Of a stretch of DNA of 64,000 nt, positions 42,182-54,965 are shown in pieces; the first letter of the stretch is position 1; each line of letters starts with the position of its first letter. Origin of the DNA: Meconema thalassinum (Eukaryota > Arthropoda > Insecta > Orthoptera > Tettigoniidae); the NCBI GenBank assembly GCA_946902985.2, contig OX336389.2, positions 788,144,979-788,208,978 of the forward strand, written 5' to 3'. A program made the translations under genes and the position numbers. The notes under the pieces are model-generated. The model was not told where the DNA came from. It worked only from the letters and a program-made list of their open reading frames with translations, and ran no database searches.

Positions 42182-45100
42182 TGTGCCCAACATAATACCC
42201 CCAATATAAGCACTGAGTGGCAACTCTGCCAGCGCTGTATGTCATCGCTGTGTGCGCGGCTACAAGGTTGAGTGACGTCACGCGTATCTGAATTCTATCT
42301 CCACCAGTGCGCGCTCCCGCCGACCACGTGCTCAGGCCTATTATTCAGCGACTTGTCACATCGAGGCAGGCAGGCAAATGCTCTTTGTGCGTGGTCTGGA
42401 CAGTGCTCCGTCGTGATGTACGTGAGTCGTTCGATATCCGGTCGTGATTACGGAGGTCCGTGAGTGCTATATTGCCGTGTATCGGGAGTGGATTGTAATA
42501 GAGTCTATGAAAGACCCTACAATTACGTATCGCCGAAGTTACCGTGCGCAATCGAAACATTAGACGGCCGAGTTTTGTGTGCATAATTATGAAAATGCTT
42601 TTGGCTTGAAAACGAAAAAAAAAAAAACTTTACAAGCGGACTACATTACGGCATCTTGTATGAACGAACGTTCGGGAACACTCGAGCACTTCCCATCGTA
42701 GGACGACTCGCTAATGCATTGTGTGATTTGAGGATGCAAACGAATTTCATGAATAGCTGTGAATGCTTTCAACTGACTGCCAATATACAGCTGTGAAGAC
42801 TAGTTGATAGAAAGAGTCGTGTTCCAATATGAACTGTGCGTGGCGCAAGGACTTGTAATTTCCAGAATGGAATTAGGTCATTTTCCAACTTGTGCTATTG
42901 GAGTGTCTATGAAAAAAATTTGGAAATGGAAATATTTACTGAAAATATGGAGCACTAAGCCGATACATAAGGGAACGAGATGGAGTGATAGCCACGCCAG
43001 AATGAAGCCTTGAGAACACCACGATGACTACATGGAGGGAGATGGAGATAGCCACCATAGGGCTGGAAGGTCCCGGGTTCAGTTCTTGCAAGAATTTTGG
43101 AAGAAGACTGTAGAAGATGGATTCCTGCAGCTTTGGATTTGGGGGCGGTTGTTACTGGATGAAGATGGGGATTTCTTCACTGGATCTGGAAATTCTTCAC
43201 ACCAGGAACATAGGCCTACTAACCTTGTACCATCCGTTCTTATTTCTTCGAGTTGGTGAGCCAGAATATTTCTTCATTTAGTAGTGAGTGGTTTGACTAC
43301 TCAGTATTACTCTATATCATGGAATTGCGCTAATATTGAACTAAAGTTGAATTGGGAGTAGAATTGAATATAGATAAGATGGTGAAGGTATTGGATTAAG
43401 CAAATCAGTGGTGAATTATTTGATTGATTGAAGATTATTATTATCTTTAATAGCCAGATTTATTCTACGTCTACGAAGGATATCTGATGTAATATTTCAC
43501 ATGGATAGGCTATTGGATGTGGAAGGACATAACCCACATTGCCTTATTCCACGATCCAGTTAATATTTTTCGGATATTCTATAAATCCATCTCAAATTCG
43601 GATGATAGGATTTTGCTACTTTTGGACGTTGGAACATCATAGGAGCAAGCCTATAGTTTTGGTCGAATACTAGATAGTCTATTCGACTGTATTTTCGATG
43701 GAATATGCTAGAGTCCTGTAACTAATTTGATATTGAGAGCTATAGTAAAATTCAGGTTTAAATTCTTGGAACTTAACTTCGGATATTGGCGGATATTATG
43801 ATTTGCTAAATATAATAATCAGTTCAATACTTTCATATTTTCTTCTCCCATACTCTTTGCTCTTTGAATTTGAATTATTTCAAGCTCGTTTTGCTATTTT
43901 TGCTTGAACGTTTATACATTTGACATTGCTTCTAGTCAGGCCTACATTATATTATAATTTATACAGGCCAATTATGTGATCGAAGGGAAGCCATAATGAT
44001 TATAGGGTAATAATTATACATTTCTTGCACTAAAACTGTGAAGTTGGTGTGTTTATTTAAAAAAGAAAAGAGATTTTACAAAAATAAGAGAATAATTTAA
44101 GGTGATAATTCACATATGCTGTGAACAATTCGACAATGGTTTGAAGATTAATCTTGGTGTTTAATAAAAAAAAGAATGATAGTAGAATAATGAAACACGT
44201 GGTGAATATATAAAAAAGATATATATTACTTATAATAATCATTATTGGTGTGAGGTCATTTAAAACGGCATGACTACGTAAAGTATAGGCAAATGATTGT
44301 AAATTAAGCATTGTTATAAACGTATAAATGATAGTCTAATCACTTTGCATTTAATCAAGTGGACTATATTACTAACTAACCATCGAATGGGAAGAAACAG
44401 AATCACTTAGTTGTCACATATTATTGAAACATAAATTTTGAATTTTGTACAAATGATAATGAGGGATGCACATTTGTTGCAATATTATGAGTAATAAGGG
44501 TAATGAGGCTCTGAAATAACTTGAAGAATAATTTGGATATCATTATATTTGAGACATAGACTTGAAATGAGTGTCTGATAGATTTGGAAGGCATGGATAT
44601 TCTACTAATGAAATTTATTCTTCTATTTGAAAGAATGCAGATAACAAGTTGTATAATAATTGTAAATAGTGAATTTAATCTTGATTTAGTGGTCAATCTA
44701 GACCAATATTGCTACGGCAATAATTGCTGTTAATAATTGGTGAATAATATAGGTAATTATTGGACTTTTCTCATTGGTTGTACTAGTTAGAAAGGAGATT
44801 CGTTGACCATTTAAACCTTAATTTCTTTTTTTATTTGGACTGTAAATATTTTTTCTTTTGCATCGATCCACATCAAGCTTTAATTTAGACCGAATCTCCG
44901 AGGCAAGACAGGCTTTATGGATTTCTATTTTTATGTGTTGGTCGATGAGTTGCCAATAAACGGATGCTTATATTTTATCTTATCATTTGTGCTTATCTTC
45001 TGATTTCTGTTGTGCTATTGCTTTGATTTATGTTTGGGAGTGGGTTGATTTATCCTGTTACACCTATATCCTGTTAACCACCCCTGAGACTACTTGAGTT

Positions 45101-45244
45101 CTCGTATCCACCGGCATACTTATTTGATATTCAAACCCAGACCTCAATCATTTTTGTTCTTTATCTTATATATGTCTTGTGTTATCGGCATGAATTGCGA
45201 TATTTTCGCCGGGTCATCCGATTCACTGCCGGTTAACGGGGACA
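42182..45244 (+). repeat. 5' LTR (3063 bp) of the second gypsy element
   Basis: Bounded by TG...CA. The first 450 bp are GC-richer with a TGACGTCACGCGT segment; most of the rest is AT-rich. AATAAACGG at 44956 is a candidate polyadenylation signal. At over 3 kb it is several times the usual length for the family. Short open frames such as 43032-43259 are shared by both LTRs but have no recognisable domain. Confidence 0.92.
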
Positions 45245-45251
45245 TATAATA

Positions 45252-45269
45252 TGGCGCCCAGTGTGCAGA
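45252..45269 (+). promoter_or_regulatory. Primer binding site, tRNA-Lys-like
   Basis: TGGCGCCCAGTGTGCAG starts 7 bases after the LTR. The TGGCGCCCA start matches the complement of a tRNA-Lys 3' end; the remainder is less exact. The leader 45270-45727 is otherwise non-coding. Confidence 0.7.
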
Positions 45270-45727
45270 GTCTCGAATTGAGAAATCGAACCACACGATG
45301 GCGTAGCAATTAGATGTGTTTTAATGTAATTTGACAGCCAGTGTGGGTTGTTTTGTCGTTGGCACTTGCATTTGAGTGGCTCAAGTAAATTGGATTACCA
45401 CATTTGTGGTACTTGAATAGGAGGCTAATGATTTTTCTTGTGGGAAGGTCTAATTACCTTTGGTAATGAGATTGTTCCTAATTTCTATGACATAGGCAAC
45501 AGAATCAGAAATTCTTTTTCCTTTTGAATTGGTGTTTTTGATCCCCATTCGTTCTTCGTTTAATGATCCAATTGCGTAGAATTAGATAAGGATCAATTTA
45601 TGCAGCTCATTGATATTAGTTCAAAACCATGGTAAAGTGGTAGAAATTATGGTGCAATCTTGGTGTGGTCACTCTTGATTTTTCCCTTATGTTGTATTGT
45701 CTTATTGTAATTATTGACTTGTCTAAT

Positions 45728-47575
45728 ATGGAAGAGTTGAGGCAGCTGTTAGCTGATTTGAAAACTGATTTAAAGAAGGGTCATGAGGATTTAAGAGGCG
45801 ACTTTAAGCAAGGTCAAATGGAGTTAGAGGGTAGACTTAATCATAGTATCCAACAATATCATGATGAATTGGACAAGAAATTTAACCAAAACCGAAATAA
45901 GGCAGCTAATCAGGCGTTAAAAACACAGGCAGATATAATCAAGTTAGGAGAGCGTATAGCCAACGGTCAAAAGTAAACGGATAGTAGCATAGACGCAAAA
46001 CTAGATGCATTGAAGGCCACTATGCAGGACAATTTAATAGAGGGCATACAGAAAATTCAGAAAGGTGTAGAGAAAGACATAGAAGCATTGAATACACACG
46101 TCAGGACCTTTGAAAAACGGTTAGATGAAAATATCAAAGGATTGGGATCTGATATAACCACTCACGTAGACAAGCTTAAAGGGGAATACCAACATGAGAT
46201 AGTGGAAGTAAGGAAAGAGTTTAATGAAACTACTGTCGGCATTCGAAAGGAATTAACGGAACAAGTAGGAAAAGTAGAGACGAAAGTCCGTAAGATGGAG
46301 GAAAATGTTGGCACATTAGCACAAGACGTGGATGCAAATCGAAAACGCATGGATGAGGGCAGGGAAGATAGAAAATAAATTGGACGCAATCAATACGAAT
46401 ATCAAACAAGTCAAAACGGAAATAGATGGGGCGATTTCGTCAGTCATTGATAACATAAAAATACTAGAGGGTAGTCACCTAGACCGCATTACGCGTATGG
46501 AAAACTTCTTACAGATTAATAGTCCGGTTCAAACAATGAAAATTAACTCACCAGAGATTAACCAGGGGAAACGATGGGGAGATATGTATTCGACACCTAG
46601 AGGATATAATGGGGCTAGTCCTGTAACTATCATTAGGACTCATGAGGAAAACCGAAAAAGTTTAGTGGTGAGGGAGTTATCACCCCAATTGAGTTCCTAC
46701 GAGATCTCAGGGATTATCTAGATGAAAATCGGATCCCAAGTGAAGGCGAGATCAGGGTTATTGAAAGATCGTTAGAGAATCAGGCGCTGACCTGGTTTAG
46801 AGCTTTCAGATACACCTTTGCGAATTACGATGAGTTTGCTAAGGCATTCCTTAGGCGTTTCTGGAGTTCGGAAGACCAACTTAGCATCAGATCAGAACTT
46901 TACTCCAGGAAATATTCCACATCTAGCCCGACGCAGTATGCGGGGTATTTTACAACGCAGTTAGCCAGGTTACAATATTTAGAACCTCCATTACCCGAAG
47001 AGGAGTTGATCCAGGCGATAAGGAAGCAATTTCCGGTTGAAGTTCAGAGAACACTTATAGCATCTGGGGCGAATAGTTTGAAGACATGTGACGAAATTCT
47101 GAGGAAATTAGATCACACCAGTTCTTTAATGCACTCGAGAAATACTAGATCAGAGCACCATGAGGTGAATCTAGTCGTGACAGACCGGAAAATACAGACT
47201 GAACCACCACAAAGAAGAATATTCCAGGATACTGGAGATTGGAGAGGACGTTATGAGAATCGTGAATATATTCAACGAGATAGGAGATGAAACCAAGGTG
47301 GAAGGACATACTATGCGAACCAACAGCAGCAACTCAATTCACAAACGTACAGACCCAGGGATATAAAGGGAAGAAACTTTTGGCAGCAAGGAAGAGGTAG
47401 ATTTCAAACTTATAATAGACAGAGGAACAGAGATGAACCTCGGAACAATCGCGTGAATTTGGAAGAGAGACATGCAGAAAGTGAAGCACACTTGCAGCAG
47501 ATGAGAGAAGCAACTCACCAGCAGCAAGGGCGAGAGAACGTAGACCCAGGGCCTAGTACAAGTGGCTCGCAATAA
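45728..47575 (+). pseudogene. gag: Broken gag of the second gypsy element
   Basis: It starts MEELRQLLADLKTDLKKG and is a long Lys/Glu coiled coil like the gag at 22945-24447. A TAA at 45974-45976 is a simple in-frame nonsense change; frameshifts occur near 46350 and 46690; a TGA at 47288-47290 follows. The capsid-like part includes NQALTWFRAFRYTF and RKYSTSSPTQYAGYF (about 46770-46960). The tail is Arg/Gln/Asn-rich without zinc knuckles and ends GPSTSGSQ at TAA 47573-47575. Confidence 0.85.
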
Positions 47576-50500
47576 AAAAAACGTCAAATACAAATCACCA
47601 GACACAGTAGAATCCAGTAATTCCAAACCTATCATCGAGATCATCGCGGTACATAGAATTGTAAATGAAGACCTCATTTACGACGAGGAGAATCTCGTTA
47701 GGAGAGAGAGAACTGAACTACCAATGATTGATGTACATGTTGGAGGACGAAAATTTAAGACATTGCTGGATACAGGAGCCATGGTCAGTATCATATCTGA
47801 GGCGTGTTTTGAGAATATCAGTTTGACAGAAGACATTACTATATTACCTGCAACAGGAATGAAGGTTAGAGGAGTGATTCCTAACCGTTCCATTAACTGC
47901 AAATTACAAGCATTGATTAACATCACTATAGCCAACAGAAATTTTGAACATGTCTTCATAGTACTAAAAGATATTAAGTTCGACATGATTCTAGGTGCGG
48001 AATTTCTGACAGAGCATGGGATAGTAATTGATTTACAAGCAGGGATAGCAACTTTCCGAGGAAACGTAGGGAAATGGAATGAGGAAATTGGTATATCACA
48101 TAGCCAAGAATTACCTGGATGGAACACCATAGATAACATGGTAAATGAGATGGAGGTAGAAGCAGAGAGGTTCCTCTATGTCAAGAAGGAAACACTAGAA
48201 CCACACATCCGGAAGAAATTTGACGAATTAATATCGGATTTTCAAGACATCTTCGATGAGAAACCTGGTTTTATTAGCAATTTCGAATACCAGATACGAC
48301 TGGAAGATGAGTCACCATTCGAGGGGAAACTTTACCCGATTCCAGAGAAGTGGAATGAGGAGGTAGGCAAAGCCATTAAAACCATGGAAGATGACGACGT
48401 TATTCAGAAGATGGTTACCCCATATCTCAATTCTCTGGCTGTTGTTAAGAAACAAGACGGCAGGCTTAGAATTTGTCTAGACGCCAGAAGCCTCAACAAG
48501 AGAATTTTGCCAGAATATGACAGGCCTCCCAAGATTAGGGAACTGCTCAGACGATTTAAGGGATAGACCATATTCTCGACAATAGATCTTACGGCTTCTT
48601 ATTACCATATACGTTTGTCAGAGGAGAGCAAACGATATACTGGATTCGTGTATAACGGCATTACCTACGTTTTCAAAAGACTACCGTTTGGAGTGAAGAA
48701 CAGTGATCCTGCAATGGTGAGAGCATTTGACAAGAATCTGAAGGAAGAAGTAAAAGGAAACGTTTTATGTTATATCGATGATCTAATTATAGCATCGACA
48801 ACCCTGGAGGAACATGTAGAACATCTTCGTAAGCTATTTGAGAACCTATGGGAAGCATGTTTCATGGTCAACTTTAATAAATATCATTTTTGCCATAAAG
48901 AGATTAGGTTTTTGGGACATGTAATTGATGGAAATGGGTATCGACCTAATCCTGATAAGATTGAGCCGATCAGGAGTTTTCCCAGACCACGGAAGGTCAA
49001 ACAGATTAGGCAATTCCTGGGAATGTGCCAATTCTTTTCGGCACATTGTCCCATGTACTCAGAGACGATGGCAACACTACAAGATCTCTTAAAGGAAAAC
49101 AACAAATGGAAATGGGATGAGAAATCTGAACCTTCTTTGTTAAATCAAAAACTATGTTGATAGAGAATATTAAACTTGAATACACGGATTTCGAGAGAAC
49201 GTTCTATTTAGAATCAGACGCTTCACGCGTTGGCATCAGCGCCGTGTTATTTCAGATAGATTACAAGCAAGAGCGTCACTATTTAGCATTCTTCAGTAGA
49301 AAGTTACGTGAACCAGAAAGGAACTACACTACCACGGAAATAAAGGCAATAGCAATTATTTATGCATTGTAGAGTTGGAAGAAGATATTGCTAGGACATA
49401 AAACAGTCATAATCACCGACCATAAAGCATTACAGTTTAGGCTAAAAACAGAGCTAGCTAGTGACAGGGTAGCGCGTTGGACTTTGTTTCTCCAACAATT
49501 TGATGTGTCCATTGTGCACCAACCGGGCAAGAACAATTCTTAGCCGACGTTTTGAGTAGAAACCAGACAGAGGAAATGCAAGTACATCAAGTAGAAATCA
49601 TCCAAGAACAGCAGGAAACTTTAGAGAAGCTTAGGAAACTACCGCAGTCACAGAACAGGCATACTTCTTTGAGAATGATGTATAGATTTTTGAAGGGACG
49701 CATGAGCAATATCGATCCAGAATATGAAGCAACTGCTAGATTGTCTAACGATTATGTCATCGTGGAAGATGTGGTATGCAAATTTGTGGATGTAGATCAT
49801 CTCATGTTAAAGGCAGTTTTACCACCGGAACTTAGTTGAACGTGTAGTTTGGTTGGTGCATAGGGCCATAGGACATGGTGGTATTGACAAAACCATCCAT
49901 GTGCTACAAGAGAAATTCACGTGGAAGGGGATGCGAACGACTGCAAGAAATATTTTAAGAAAATGTGATGATTGCCAAAGAAGTAAATTTGCTTCGCATT
50001 TCTTGAAGGAAAGACCAAAGCCTATATTACCATCAGAACCTCGAGAGCTATATTCTACTGATATTTATGGGCCCTTACCTAAATCAAAAATGGGAAACCA
50101 GTTCACCCTTGTTACTATGGAAGTCTTCACGAAATATGTAATGTTCTTCCCCATTCAGAAGGCTAAGTCACGTTATGTGATCAATAGGATTGCGAAGGGT
50201 GTATTTCCTACCATGGGTAAGCCTACTTATATTCTTTCCGATCATGGAACCGAATTCACCTCTTTTATCAGGCCATGATCAGACTTGACGTCAAGCACAT
50301 ATTGAATTCCATACGCCATCCTGAGGGAAATCTAGTGGAAAGGGTCATGGCGGAAATTGGGAAATTTTGCCGGTTGTATTGCCACCATAAACATTATCAG
50401 TGGATGGATGTTTTACCAATTTTGGAATTTTGCATAAATGCAACAGTACATGAAAGCACACAACAGATTCCCAAGGTACTCCACTTCAATGTCAAACCAG

Positions 50501-50760
50501 TAAGACCCTGGGATCACGTTGTCAAAACACCAACTGTTATAGAACCCAACATGGAGAGGAGAATCCAATTGGCCAGCGAAAGACTTCAGACACAAGCGGA
50601 AAAGAGGAACAGAAGGAACGAAAAAGGGGAATATAGTCAACCTTTACGTGTCGGAGATCGAGTGTCAATACGCAGACCCGTATCGTCCAACCTACCATTG
50701 AAGATATACGGCAAATTTGCAAGGCTGTTCTTTGGGCCATACCTAGTCCATGAGACTTAA
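47544..50760 (+). pseudogene. pol: Broken pol of the second gypsy element
   Basis: The frame opens after a stop at 47541-47543 and overlaps the gag end. Protease LLDTGA lies near 47764-47781; RT has RLPFGVKNSD and YIDD at 48771-48782; RNase H has LESDAS near 49210; integrase has H-x4-H (HRAIGH) with CDDCQRSK (49860-49985), STDIYGPLP and LSDHGTEF (about 50237-50260), and the Glu in GNLVERVM (about 50338). Breaks are a TAG at 48564-48566, a frameshift near 49150, a TAG at 49370-49372, and frame changes near 49540, 49840 and 50270. A FGPYLV module sits at the end. The catalytic residues remain recognisable although no full protein can be made. Confidence 0.9.
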
Positions 50761-50936
50761 GGAAACAATTGCTATGACATCAGAGATATAATATCTGGAG
50801 CAAGGATAGGAAAAATATAATGCTGCCAGTCTTAAGAGATACTACTCTTGAAGAACGAACAGGATATGATTGGCACATGATCGGCAACATAATGAAGAGA
50901 ATGCAAAATAAGCTTATGTTAACTCGCTTATTTTCC

Positions 50937-50951
50937 GGGGAGAGGGGAGAA
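50937..50951 (+). promoter_or_regulatory. Polypurine tract
   Basis: GGGGAGAGGGGAGAA lies directly before the 3' LTR, the expected primer for plus-strand synthesis. 50761-50936 is the 3' untranslated region. Confidence 0.85.
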
Positions 50952-53900
50952 TGTGCCCAACATAATACCCCCAATATAAGCACTGAGTGGCAACTCCGCC
51001 GGCGCTGTATGTCATCGCTGTGTGTGCGGCCACAAGGTTGAGTGACGTCACGCTTATCTGAATTCTATCTCCACCAGAGCGCGCTCCGGCCGACCACGTG
51101 CTCAGGCCTAGTATTCGGCGACTTGTCACACCAAGGCAGGCAGGCAAATGCTCTTTGTGCGTGGTCTGGACAGTGCTCCGTCGTGATGTACGTGAGTCGT
51201 TTGATATCCGGTCGTGATTACGGAGGACCGTGAGTGCTATATTGCCGTGTATCGGGAGTGGATTGTAATAGAGTCTATGAAAGACCCTACAATTACGTAT
51301 CGCCGAAGTTACCGTGCGCAATCGAAACATTAGACGGCCGAGTTTTGTGTGCATAATTATGAAAATGCTTTTGGCTTGAAAACGAAAAAAAAACAACTTT
51401 ACAAGCGGACTACATTACGGCATCTTGTATGAACGAACGTTCGGGAACACTCGAGCACTTCCCATCGTAGGACGACTCGCTAATGCATTGTGTGATTTGA
51501 GGATGCAAACGAATTTCATGAATAGCTGTGAATGCTTTCAACTGACTGCCAATATACAGCTGTGAAGACTAGTTGATAGAAAGAGTCGTGTTCCAATATG
51601 AACTGTGCGTGGCGCAAGGACTTGTAATTTCCAGAATGGAATCAGGTCATTTTCCAACTTGTGCTATTGGAGTGTCTATGAAAAAAAAATTGGAAATGGA
51701 AATATTTACTGAAAATATGGAGCACTAAGCCGATACATAAGGGAACGAGATGGAGTGATAGCCACGCCAGATTGAAGCCATGAGAACACCATGATGACTA
51801 CGTGGAGGAAGATGGAGATAGCCACCATGGGGCTGGAAAGTCCCGGGTTCAGTTCTTGCAAGAATTTTGGAAGAAGACTGAAGAAGATGGATTTCTGCAG
51901 CTTTGGATTTGGGGACAGATGGTACTGGATGAAGATGGGGATTTCTCACTGGATCTGGAAATTCTTCACACCAGGAACATAGGCCTACTAACCTTGTACC
52001 ATCCTTACTTATTTCTTCGAGTTGGTGAGCCAGAATATTTCTTCATTTAGTAGTGAGTGGTTTGACTACTCAGTATTACTCTATATCATGGAATTGAGCT
52101 AATATTGAACTAAAGTTGAATTGGGAGTAGAACTGAATTTAGATAAGATGGTGATGGTATTGGATTAAGCAAATCAGTGGTGAATTATTTGATTGATTGA
52201 AGATTATTATTATCTTTAATAGCCAGATTTATTCTACGTCTACGAAGGATATCTGATGTAATATTTCACATGGATAGGCTATTGGATGTGGAAGGACATA
52301 ACCCACATTGCCTTATTCTACGATCCAGTTAATATTTTTCGGATATTCTATAAATCCATCTCAAATTCGGATGATAGGATTTTGCTACTTTTGGACGTTG
52401 GAACTTCATAGGAGCAAGCCTATAGTTTTGGTCGAATACTAGATAGTCTATTCGACTGTATTTTCGATGGAATATGCTAGATGCCCGTAACTAATTTGAT
52501 ATTGAGAGTTATAGTAAAATTCAGGTTCAAATTCTTGGATCTTAACTTCGGATATTGGCGGATATTATGATTTGCTAAATATAATCATCAGTCCAATACT
52601 TTCATATTTTCTTCTCCCACACTCTTTGCTCTTTGAATTTGAATTATTTCAAGCACGTTTTGCTATTTTTGCTTGAACGTTTATACATTTGACATTGCTT
52701 CTAGTCAGGCCTACATTATATTATAATGTATACAGGCCAATTATGTGATCGAAGGGAAGCTATAATGATTATAGGGTAATAAATATACATTTTTCTGCAC
52801 TAAAACTGTGAAGTTGGTGTGTTTATTTAAAAAAAGAGTCTTAAGATATTTTTTAAAATAAGAGAATAATTTAAGGTGATAATTCACATATGCTGTGTAC
52901 CATTCGGCAATGGTTTAAAGATTAATCTTGGTGTTTAATAAAGAAAGTAAGATTGTAGAATAATGAAACACGTGGTGAATATATAAAAAAGATATATATT
53001 ACTTATAATAATCATTATTGGTGTGAGGTCATTCAAAACGGCGTAACTACGTAAAGTATAGGCAAATGATTGTAAATTAAGCATTGATATAAGCGTATAA
53101 ATGATAGTCTAATCACTTTGCATTTAATCAAGTGGACTATATTACAAACTAACCATCGAATGGGAAGAAGCAGAATCACTTAGTTGTCACATATTATTGA
53201 AACATAAATTTTGAATTTTGTACAAATGATAATGAGGGATGCACATTTGTTGCAACAGTATGAGTAATAAGGGTAATGAGACTCTGAAATAACTTGTAAA
53301 ATAATTTGGATATCACAATATTTGAGACATAGACCTGAAATGAGTTTCTGATTGATTTGGAAAGCATGGATATTCTACTAATGAAATTTATTCTACTATT
53401 TGAAAGAATGTAGATAACAAGCTGTCTGAATGAAAATCCACAGCCTGCTTCCAGTCTCCGACCGGGTCAGGAATGGAATGAATGAAGCCCCCAACTAGCG
53501 GCGAGGATATGAACTGTGCCGGCTGCCGAGGCCTGACGCACTCCTCTGGGGCAATGATTAAATGAATGACAGATGGAATGAAATGATAGTGGAGAGTGTT
53601 GCTGGAATGAAATTTTGACAGGGAAAACCGGAGTACCCGGAGAAAAACCTGTCTGCCTCCGTTTTGTCCAGCACAGATCTCACATGGAGTGACCGGGATT
53701 TGAACCACGGACCCAGCGGTGAGAGGCCGGCGTGCTGCCGCCTAAGCCACGGAGGCTTCAGATAACAAGCTGTATAATAATTGTAAATAGTGAATTTAAA
53801 CATGATTTAGTGGTCAAGCTAGTCCAATATTGCGACGGCAATAATTGCTGTTAATAATTGGTGAATGATATAGTTAATTATTGGACTTTTCTCATTTGTT

Positions 53901-54583
53901 GTACTAGTGAGAATGGAGATCTATACTTTTACTCCGAGGCAAGAGATTTTTTTTATAGATTTTTCTTTAATCATACTCTCAAGTGAGTGTGTTTGTGATA
54001 GACTGAAAACACTACCTGACGGACATTCAGGGTGTTTAATGGATCACATAGTCATATATGACCGAATCTAACCTGTTTTTATTTTATTTAATTTTCTTGG
54101 AGGATCTCCTAGTTTTATATATATCAAAGGATAGGACCGAGGAGATTCGTTGACCATTTAAACCTTTTTTTGTTTGGACTGTAAATATTTTTTCTTTTGC
54201 ATCGATCCACATCAAGCTTTAATTTAGACCGAATCTCCGAGGCAAGACAGGCTTTAGGGATTTCTATTTTTATGTGTTGGTCGATGAGTTGCCAATAAAC
54301 GGATGCTTATTTTATCTTATCCTTTGTGCTTATCTTCTGATTTCTGTTGTGCTATTGCTTTGATTTTTGTTTAGGAGTGGGTTGATTTAACCTGTTACAC
54401 CTATAACCTCTTAACCACCCCTGAGACTACTTGAATTCTCGTATCCACCAGCATATTTTTTTTTAATATTCGAACCCAGGCCTCAATCATTTTTGTTCTT
54501 TATCTTATATATGTCTTGTGTTATCGGCATGAATCGCGATGTTTTCGCCGGGTCATCCGATTCACTGCCGGTTAACGGGGACA
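50952..54583 (+). repeat. 3' LTR (3632 bp) of the second gypsy element
   Basis: Collinear with 42182-45244 but longer because of a SINE at 53426-53759 and an extra 226 bp at 53921-54146 bounded by GGAGAT repeats. In the first 200 bp I count about 11 differences from the 5' copy; other stretches differ less. Confidence 0.92.
53426..53759 (-). mobile_element. Full-length tRNA-derived SINE inside the 3' LTR
   Basis: 334 bp on the minus strand, flanked by a perfect 14 bp duplication AGATAACAAGCTGT (53412-53425 and 53760-53773). The head reads GCCTCCGTGGCTTAGGCGGC (A box region) and GGTTCAAATCCCGGTCAC (B box). The body matches the truncated copy at 17471. The empty site is seen in the other LTR near 44639. 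From memory this family is common in Orthoptera and relatives. Confidence 0.95.
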
Positions 54584-54587
54584 ATAT

Positions 54588-54594
54588 TTAATAT

Positions 54595-54629
<35 letters not shown>

Positions 54630-54630
54630 C
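54588..54630 (+). repeat. (ATTT)n microsatellite
   Basis: It lies immediately to the right of the second gypsy element's target duplication and just before the next SINE. Confidence 0.95.
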
Positions 54631-54648
54631 AGTATTTGTTGATATCGG

Positions 54649-54965
54649 TAGCCTCCATGGTGTAGTGGTCAGCATGCTTAGCTGCCACTCCAGAGGTCCG
54701 AGTTTCGATTCCCGGCTCTGCCACGAAATTTGAAATGTGGTTTGAGGACTCTAACGTGGTCTACTCTGCCTCGGGAGGTCCAAATGAGTAATGGGGGTTC
54801 GATTCACACGTCAGCCATCCTCGAAGTGATATTCCGTGGCTCCCCACTATGTCTTCGGGCCAATCCCGGGATGATACTGTAGCCGAATAATCATGAATAT
54901 GCACTTGTCGAATCCGTCAGATCAGCTGGATTGTAGAATATTCTAAGACCCCGGCTAGAAAAACC
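54649..54965 (+). mobile_element. tRNA-derived SINE, second family
   Basis: The head is strikingly tRNA-like: CCATGGTGTAGTGGTCAGCA (A box) and GAGTTTCGATTCCCGGCTC (B box), ending GCCA at 54719-54722. The body follows with TACTCTGCCTCGGGAGG, CCAATCCCGGGATGATACTG and a GAATCCGTCAGATC block. Because the tRNA resemblance runs straight into the body it is a SINE head, not a tRNA gene. Exact ends and target duplication are uncertain. Confidence 0.75.

Larger units (their letters stand above)
42182..54583 (+). mobile_element. Second Ty3/gypsy LTR retrotransposon, decayed, with very long LTRs
   Basis: About 12.4 kb on the plus strand. The LTRs begin TGTGCCCAACATAATA and end AACGGGGACA. ATAT flanks both ends (42178-42181 and 54584-54587), a 4 bp target duplication. 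The order is LTR, tRNA-Lys-type primer site, gag, pol, polypurine tract, LTR, with no env. Gag and pol carry several stops and frameshifts, and the LTRs differ by a few percent plus two large indels, so this is older than the element at 17784. Confidence 0.93.

Noticed and set aside
43032..43259. Trp/Asp-rich open frame conserved in both long LTRs
   Set aside because: The frame ends differ between the copies and changes do not favour synonymous sites; probably non-coding.
47544..47582. -1 frameshift site in the second gypsy element (AAAAAAC run)
   Set aside because: The run lies after the gag stop and the present pol frame is +1 relative to gag; the element is too indel-ridden to infer the original mechanism.
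53694..53757. Possible tRNA gene on the minus strand
   Set aside because: It is the tRNA-like head of a SINE with a clear target duplication and a second genomic copy of the body.
54649..54722. Possible tRNA gene
   Set aside because: A and B boxes and the overall layout are tRNA-like, but the sequence continues directly into a SINE body and there is no terminator-like T run after the tRNA part.
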